From Fusarium oxysporum f. sp. lycopersici 4287 (Eukaryota > Ascomycota > Sordariomycetes > Hypocreales > Nectriaceae): a DNA stretch of 64,000 nt. The notes below the pieces were generated by a model. That model saw nothing but the letters and a program-made list of their open reading frames with translations. It was not told the DNA's origin and ran no database searches. The first letter of the stretch is position 1, and the number at the start of each line of letters is the position of its first letter. Where the stretch lies: NCBI RefSeq assembly GCF_000149955.1, contig NC_030989.1:3980402-4044401 (forward strand), in the 5' to 3' direction. The position numbers were made by a program, and so were the translations under genes. Shown one piece after another: positions 58,301-64,000 of this stretch.

Positions 58301-60593
58301 TTCAACTATTGCTTCTAGTCAAAGTTTACTTGCAAACATGTTTTGAATTAGTTACGGGATGCATCGACGCCGTTTAATGCCCACTCAAATCCAAGTCTAA
58401 CGAGAACAGACAAGGTCCCGTCTTGTCATGCACGGCTGAACTTTAAGTGATGATTCATGGCTTGATACCATGTGGTCTCAAACTGAAGCATTTACACGAT
58501 AATAGCGGCCAAGTTTTGTAATGCTTCGAGGTGAATAGTGGGAGATAACCTCTTATCGCCGCGTGTTTCTCAGCTTGTAAGTAAAAAAACGCGGGTCTAG
58601 GCCTGTTGGTGGCTGGGGGGGCCATGGGTGTGGTGATCATAAGACCAGGGAGGACCACCAGATTAGATCAAAGCAGGATTGAACATTGGAGAATCTGGGG
58701 GAGGCTAGAGAAGCTAGAGAGGCTGGTTGGACTTTTGCTGATGGGGCAATTAGAAAGCCATCTTTTCTTTTCGAGGCAGCCAACAGAGGACAGGCGCCCG
58801 CTCACCACACCCATTTCTCATTTATGGCATCTCCGGACTTGCGTACTAATCCACGTAATCGTTGATGATCGTCGCAAGGGTCCAACATCAACATGGGGGA
58901 AATGCCCGCAACTTGTTGCTGTAATTATTGATAACTTGAATCAATAGAGGCGGCCCTCGTTTTTGACTCATCACTCTCACTTCACAACCACGTATTACTC
59001 AACTCCGTCCTTGGCCGAAACACCCCGTGGCTAAGACTTGCGACCCTCCAGTTCACGACGCCCAGCTTTCAACTTGATTGCCCTGCAAGTCCATGGAAAA
59101 GTTGGCAGTAAAACAGTAGAAAGCCCCGCGTGCTTGACACCCGACTCAAGCGTGATGGCCCAAATATGGAGTCTTTGCGGATACGCTATCCAAGCTGCAA
59201 GGCACCATGCACAACAGACAGGTCCGGATGGCCTCAGTGCGATCGATCTTGCAGGAAATGCCCGATCGTGAATTTGAATCATTGTTAGTTCCTGAGGAGT
59301 TCAGCATGACTCCCTCGCCGTAGTCCAGTAAGGCCGGTGGAGCTGAGAGACGTGAAGGCACAGTCAGATGAGATGAAATGGCCTTGTTGGTGGTGTCGAC
59401 CATGTCTCACTTGATATAGCATTCTCCGGAGAGTGTCACCGACCCCGCGACCGAGTTTGTCAAGGAAATACCATCGCAAATGTCCATGACCAAGCCAACC
59501 TCCATGTCCATGTGAGCGAATGAGATGCCATAATTCAAGCCGACTATGGAGGCATCTCACCATCTTTTTTGTTTCTGTCGATCACTGCAGATCGAGTTGG
59601 CTGCCCTTTTATGGTTTTTACTGGCGGCTGCAGCGCTAGACTGTGGACCCTATGTGCATTTGAACCTGTTTATCACTACCAAACTCGAGCCCGTGGCATC
59701 CAATATTGTAGCCCAAAGAGCTGATTTATCGTCAGCCACCAACTTCTCTCAGCTCGTTTCTCTTGATTATCAACCCGCTAACTCAACCCATGACTTCCAT
59801 TTTCAGACCCGGCGCCTCCCGATTATCCTATCGACGGGCCGCGTGGCGTCGTGCGCGCGCGACTCTACAGTTTCGTATTCATCTTGGCTGAATAGCTTCA
59901 CGTGCGAAGATAGGCAGCCCCGCCTATTGGAGGCCGATGACCACCCATAGTGCTCGGAGTCCTCTGCCTACCACTCACAAGGCCCTCGGGGCTTACCAGA
60001 ATTCCATGATATGACTGGGAGTTGGACCGTTTTTGGAGATACAGCCCTGCTTTGGGTGTGGATTCTTGCAGCCCTCTCTTTCTTGGCCCTATTTCGATGC
60101 CTTGAAAGGTACCGCACGGCTGATGCCTGTGTCTCAGATAGTGTGTGTGCAGTAGGCTATGAATTGGAATGTGAGCTCGTGGGGAGGCTTGTATATCTGG
60201 CTGACTGACTAGTATATAGTTGAGGCGTGCTCGCCCGTTCATTGTAATGCCTCTCTGAGTCCTATACCGCCGGCCTTCTTCGTGTTCTGTTCAGTCCTCT
60301 CACACAAAGTACAAAGGAACTCTTCTGCCTGCGGTGAGTGACTCCAAAGGGTCTTCCATGGAAAAGACGTCAGGGCATCCACTTCTCAGCCTTAAGACAA
60401 CCGGTCTTTGTTTCGCCTGGTTCATACCTGTTTTTAACACCAAATCGCGGTGAAGCTTTCTAGCACCCACCCACTTCACTTACAAAGAGGTCCCTGCATA
60501 CATATATACCTCGCAGGCCTCAGTAGACCCTTTGAGCAAATCAACTTTACTTTACTTTACTCAACTCGAAATTCATTCTTACGAATCTCCACT
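55396..60593. other. 5.2-kb intergenic region, AT-leaning, no gene seen
   Basis: A T16 tract lies at 55724-55739. The stretch 55900-58000 looks AT-richer by eye than the coding parts, without a recognisable transposon frame. A CCTTTCATTTCCTTTCCTTTCG pyrimidine run is near 56800. The frame 59546-59950 (+) starts with ATG and has one hydrophobic segment but no other support. From about 60430 the plus strand becomes leader-like, with TTTACTTTACTTTAC just before the next gene. Confidence 0.5.
55724..55739. repeat. Poly-T tract (T16)
   Basis: A homopolymer of 16 T on the plus strand, about 330 bases upstream of the start of the minus-strand EEP gene. On that gene's strand it is poly-A, a common nucleosome-excluding promoter element. 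Confidence 0.85.
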
Positions 60594-61385
60594 ATGCCGA
60601 CCGAGTCTGAGATGCGGTCTCGTCGAGACTCTTGGCCACCTACCCAGATGCGCCTCAAGCCTACCATCTCTACCAAGAACCGACCACTTCCATCTCTTGA
60701 TGATATCGATGATGATCCTCTTACCTACTTTCTTACACCGGCTCCTCTTCTTGACGACGATGATATGGATGACGTCTTGCTAGACTTTGATGCGGGTATT
60801 GAGGATGCCAGTTCTCCTCGACCATCTGTCCGCAGTGTAAGTCCATCAACACTCGATGGACTACGCAAGCCTGGTCTGCGTCCCATGTCACCTGATACCA
60901 GCTCTGAGATCTCAGAGTCCAACAATGAGGATGATTATGATGACGATGATGAGGACTATGTCAGCTTCTCGCCCAGCAAGCACGGAGGACTCCTCTCTCT
61001 TAGGGATCTCTTTGCCAATAGCCGACCAGCAGTCCGACCCAAGAGCCCTGCTTTCAACCAGTCGACCAACAACTCTCTCCTCTCGCCTACGGCCCTCTCA
61101 AGCAGCCCAAAGCTACGTGGCCGATCTAGGGGACGTGGGCGCCACGGAGCCAGCTCCCGAGGACACTCAGCAACACGCCGCCCAGGACAACTATGGCGGG
61201 AGCCAAGCCCCGATGTGTGGTCTATTGAGGAGGAGACCGAGGAGGAGATGATGAGTGAGGTTGGAAGCAGTGTTGGTGCTCACAGTGACACCAGCGATGA
61301 TGAGGCTGAGAGTGAGAGGCGAAAGGGGAAGAAGGCCAAGTCGAACAAGAAGGTTCGCTTCGTCTTGCCTGCTCAGGAAGTCTAA
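60594..61385 (+). CDS. Acidic disordered protein with C-terminal KVRF motif
   Basis: 263 residues, single exon. The frame is open for 48 more codons upstream, but that part is leader-like (TTTAC repeats, no conserved protein character), and the ATG at 60594 (ctccactATGCCG) is the better start. Family not recognised. Seen: a basic N-terminal 25 residues; acidic clusters (DDIDDDPL, LLDDDDMDD, EDDYDDDDEDYV); Ser/Pro-rich segments; a short Arg/Gly patch (RGRSRGRGRHG); a second acidic stretch (EEETEEEMM); and a lysine-rich tail ending KKVRFVLPAQEV. The KVRF sequence fits the RVxF docking consensus for protein phosphatase 1, with basic residues in front as is common. A regulator or target of PP1 in the nucleus is a reasonable but unproven guess. 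No membrane or secretion signal. Confidence 0.75.
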   Translation: MPTESEMRSRRDSWPPTQMRLKPTISTKNRPLPSLDDIDDDPLTYFLTPAPLLDDDDMDDVLLDFDAGIEDASSPRPSVRSVSPSTLDGLRKPGLRPMSPDTSSEISESNNEDDYDDDDEDYVSFSPSKHGGLLSLRDLFANSRPAVRPKSPAFNQSTNNSLLSPTALSSSPKLRGRSRGRGRHGASSRGHSATRRPGQLWREPSPDVWSIEEETEEEMMSEVGSSVGAHSDTSDDEAESERRKGKKAKSNKKVRFVLPAQEV

Positions 61386-64000
61386 GGGAGGATGGATGGA
61401 CACTGCATAATTCGGCGTTCAGGTCTGCGTCTCTTTCGTATTCATTTCTTAAAGCATCACTGGAGGTTGCATCTGCATAGGTGGCGTTGGCTAGCATGGT
61501 GGGAGTGGTGGATCAAGAGTAATGACTGGTCCAAGGAGGATACCTATTTGTCTGGCTTGCATTTATCGGATGCATTCATTGGAGGAATATTGAAGCTGGG
61601 ACACATAGCTGGCTGGCATTTTGCATATCATAGTTACATTTCTTCAGGAGCAATCCGCTTTCGATACCTATTTGGATTTGGAGGATTTTGCGATAAATTG
61701 ACTTTAGTTTGAACAATCGGTTTACCTTGTGGTTTCTATGATGCTACAGTGACTCGTGATACAGAGCGTCCGATCTTTTGAGACAGAGACCGGTGATCAA
61801 CAGTACCTTAGCCATGCTGGCCTCGTGACTTTACTGCTGATTGCGTTGCCTTGGAAGACTAAGGACATAGCCCTTTGAAAGAGTCACCAGGTACAACACT
61901 AAAGAAAATAGTATGCTCAGACAGAATAACAAGGACAGTCAGTAGCACGTAAAGTCAAATTGAAAACCAATACCAGGAACTTCCCTTGTCCTCCCTTGAG
62001 ACCTAGGTAGGTAGTGATTACAAAGGGGTCGAAGCATCTGGGGCCAACCTCCAAGACACTGTGCTCGAAAAGATGCTTTTGATACCCCTTCTACCAAAAG
62101 ACTTGCGTACGAAGGTTTTCTTGAGGGTTGCTCGCTACAAGTGGGTAGGTAGTACTCTCTTTAAGTGAGATCCTTGCCCCTCAGAGCAATCTGAACGTGG
62201 CAGACTGCTAGTATTCCTCGATTCAGATACCGAACCAATTTAGCCATATCAAAAGGCCATGCGAAGTAGGTTAAGGCAAACTTCTACGTTTCCAAGGCCG
62301 TTGAGACAATACATTCAAGTATTCACTCCGTTTTGGCATTAATAGTCGATGATAATCTCGCAAAGAATCTCGGCACTGTGGAATATATGGACCAGGACTC
62401 AACTCGGCCCTTAGGCATGATTCGACTGAATGTGCCCTTTACTGGTCATGCAGCTGATACAGCCTGGGTCTCGAAAAGATAATATGAATATGATATTAAT
62501 GTGCTTCCTGACAGGTATGCGGGGATCCCGAGATTCATTCCTTTTTGCGAAATTGATCATGTCGCTTCATACAACGTGATCATCTTACACACAAATACGT
62601 AGATTATTCGCTGGCATTTAAACATGCCTTCTATGGAGGTGTCAACATATTAGCATACTACAAAAGTAATTTTTAATGTCAATTTAAATTAATCTATACG
62701 TTTTCGACGCAATTCTTGCCCCAATTGCATTCGTTACAGGGTAAGTATTCCAAGGCCCTTAGCGAAAGAACAGAACCTGGCTATTGCATGATAAAGTTAT
62801 CCACGCCTCTCGGGCTCGTATAGCTTGGCCCTTCAGTTTAGGGGATAGGAAATAGCAACTTAGACAGTCTTGGAGTTGACTAAGCCAACTTCTAGACCAG
62901 GTTCTTGGGACAATAACTGTCTATGGAAGCTGAAAATCATCGACAAGGTATGCGGGAACGTGAGCGTTGAGATCTCGGCAGGGTATTCCGGCGCCACGAT
63001 TCCATAGAGTTCCAGGGTCAATCATGAAACATCAATCGTTGATACCGAATATTGCGGGTCGATAAAAAGCGGTATATGAGGGTACTTGGCAAACAATAAA
63101 GGCTCATGCTCTTCGCTTGCAAGCACAGGCACAATCCTTGTTTTTTTGTTTATAACTGGGTAGAGAGTAGCGAACCAGAACAGGATCAGATTCAAGGATG
63201 GATGCCCAACGACATACATAAGCAGGCTTGCCGCGTGTAACTGGACCTCTCCGCAGTCACGAAAAGTCTAAATGTATAAAAAACTTGGATATTCGATACT
63301 GGCTTCAAGTCAATGGCCGAAACACACATGGCTACAGCAGAAGCCCATATTGGATGGCCTGCCTTTTGTTCTCGCTTGGTGGTTGTCGTCAGCAACGAAA
63401 ACAAGGCCGGACGGTGCATTGATACTAGCAGGTGTTTGGCCAAGAGAATGGAGGGTCACCCATGTCGAGGTTGTGTTGTCCATTCTTGATATGCGTAATA
63501 TATCCGAAATGGTAATGCAACAGTCCAGAGTCATCTATGGGATTCCGGATCTCGATATGCTGTCCAGTCTTGGTGTAGTTATATGCTTGGCTAGCAAAAA
63601 GAAAAGGAGAGGGGGTAATTATAGAAGCATAAGACATCTCAACTCACAAAAAAGAAGCTTATCGAAGATCTTTCCACGTCGAGTCAGGACAAGTGGTAGA
63701 GTCGGTTGGAGAAAACTGACCGAGATACAGTAGCACCGGGAGATCAGATTCAGCCAGGCTCGGGAGGCTTGGACTTGTTACAGTGGGCAAGCTAGCCTAT
63801 CACGCAACAGCCACCCGCCATATCCCACTTGTCTGCAGCCATGGCCTTAAATGATTGACCCACTGAAGCCCTGGAAAGGTCCCCTGTCAGTCGAGCGCCA
63901 CATCCCTCTATCCCTGACCCTGATAGGTGGGATGGTCTCAAATGTTGTTTACACTGAGCTCTAGTGTGGATCCCATTTGGTTACTGGGACACCCGCACCT
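61386..64000. other. Downstream intergenic region, no gene seen
   Basis: The first 300 bases are probably the 3' untranslated region of the acidic protein gene; an open frame there (61392-61712) is Trp/His-rich and unlike a real protein. Beyond it I see only short frames on both strands, AT-leaning sequence around 62500-62750, and nothing recognisable as RNA gene or mobile element up to the window end. Confidence 0.5.

Noticed and set aside
59546..59950. Plus-strand open frame with a hydrophobic segment (possible small secreted protein)
   Set aside because: The hydrophobic stretch is not at the N-terminus in signal-peptide form and the rest looks random; no further evidence.
1..64000. Search for tRNA, rRNA, CRISPR arrays and a biosynthetic gene cluster
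   Set aside because: No GGTTCGANNCC-type B box with a matching A box, no regular spacer-repeat array, and no PKS, NRPS, terpene synthase or P450 was seen. A Zn2Cys6 factor and an SDR alone do not make a cluster.

Overview
The window reads as nuclear DNA of a filamentous ascomycete, most likely a Sordariomycete and probably Hypocreales (Fusarium-like). The reasons are short introns (mostly 48-62 nt) with GTRNGT donors and CTAAC/CTGAC branch sites close to the acceptor, CT-rich leaders before start codons, and fungal protein families: a Zn2Cys6 regulator, a DUF6590 protein, an Ssh4/Ear1-type SPRY adaptor and the transportin Kap104. The genus is an inference. Three runs of N (3957-4536, 36889-37169, 40546-41462) are assembly gaps; the last removes the 5' end of one gene.

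Layout. 0.3-2.3 kb: two unrecognised small genes (+). 4.5-7.0 kb: a proline-rich coiled-coil protein (-). 9.5-11.4 kb: a nine-exon DUF6590 gene (+). 12.5-16.0 kb: a compact housekeeping group made of a peroxisomal short-chain dehydrogenase (+), a carnosine N-methyltransferase-like gene (-, convergent with it) and a PAC4-type proteasome assembly chaperone (+, divergent from the methyltransferase). 18.0-20.9 kb: the Kap104 transportin (+). 20.9-34.7 kb: about 13.8 kb with no gene I can support. 34.7-36.7 kb: a Zn2Cys6 transcription factor (+). 39.4-55.4 kb: four genes on the minus strand, namely a SPRY/PPxY Rsp5-adaptor-like gene (5' truncated), a single-pass membrane protein, a large disordered basic protein and an endonuclease/exonuclease/phosphatase-fold enzyme. 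60.6-61.4 kb: an acidic disordered protein with a C-terminal KVRF motif (+). The rest is intergenic.

The genes do not form one pathway. I see no biosynthetic gene cluster, intact transposon, CRISPR array, tRNA or rRNA. The themes are ordinary cell biology: nuclear import, proteasome assembly, endosomal ubiquitin-ligase targeting, peroxisomal redox and methyl transfer. The points most worth checking are the isolated transcription factor with its large empty upstream region, competing splice acceptor and possible alternative 3' exon; the DUF6590 gene with five consecutive frame-neutral exons; and a probable one-base assembly error at the edge of the third gap.

Multi-exon models were built by hand from frame, splice consensus and family motifs. 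Exon positions are in the entries.
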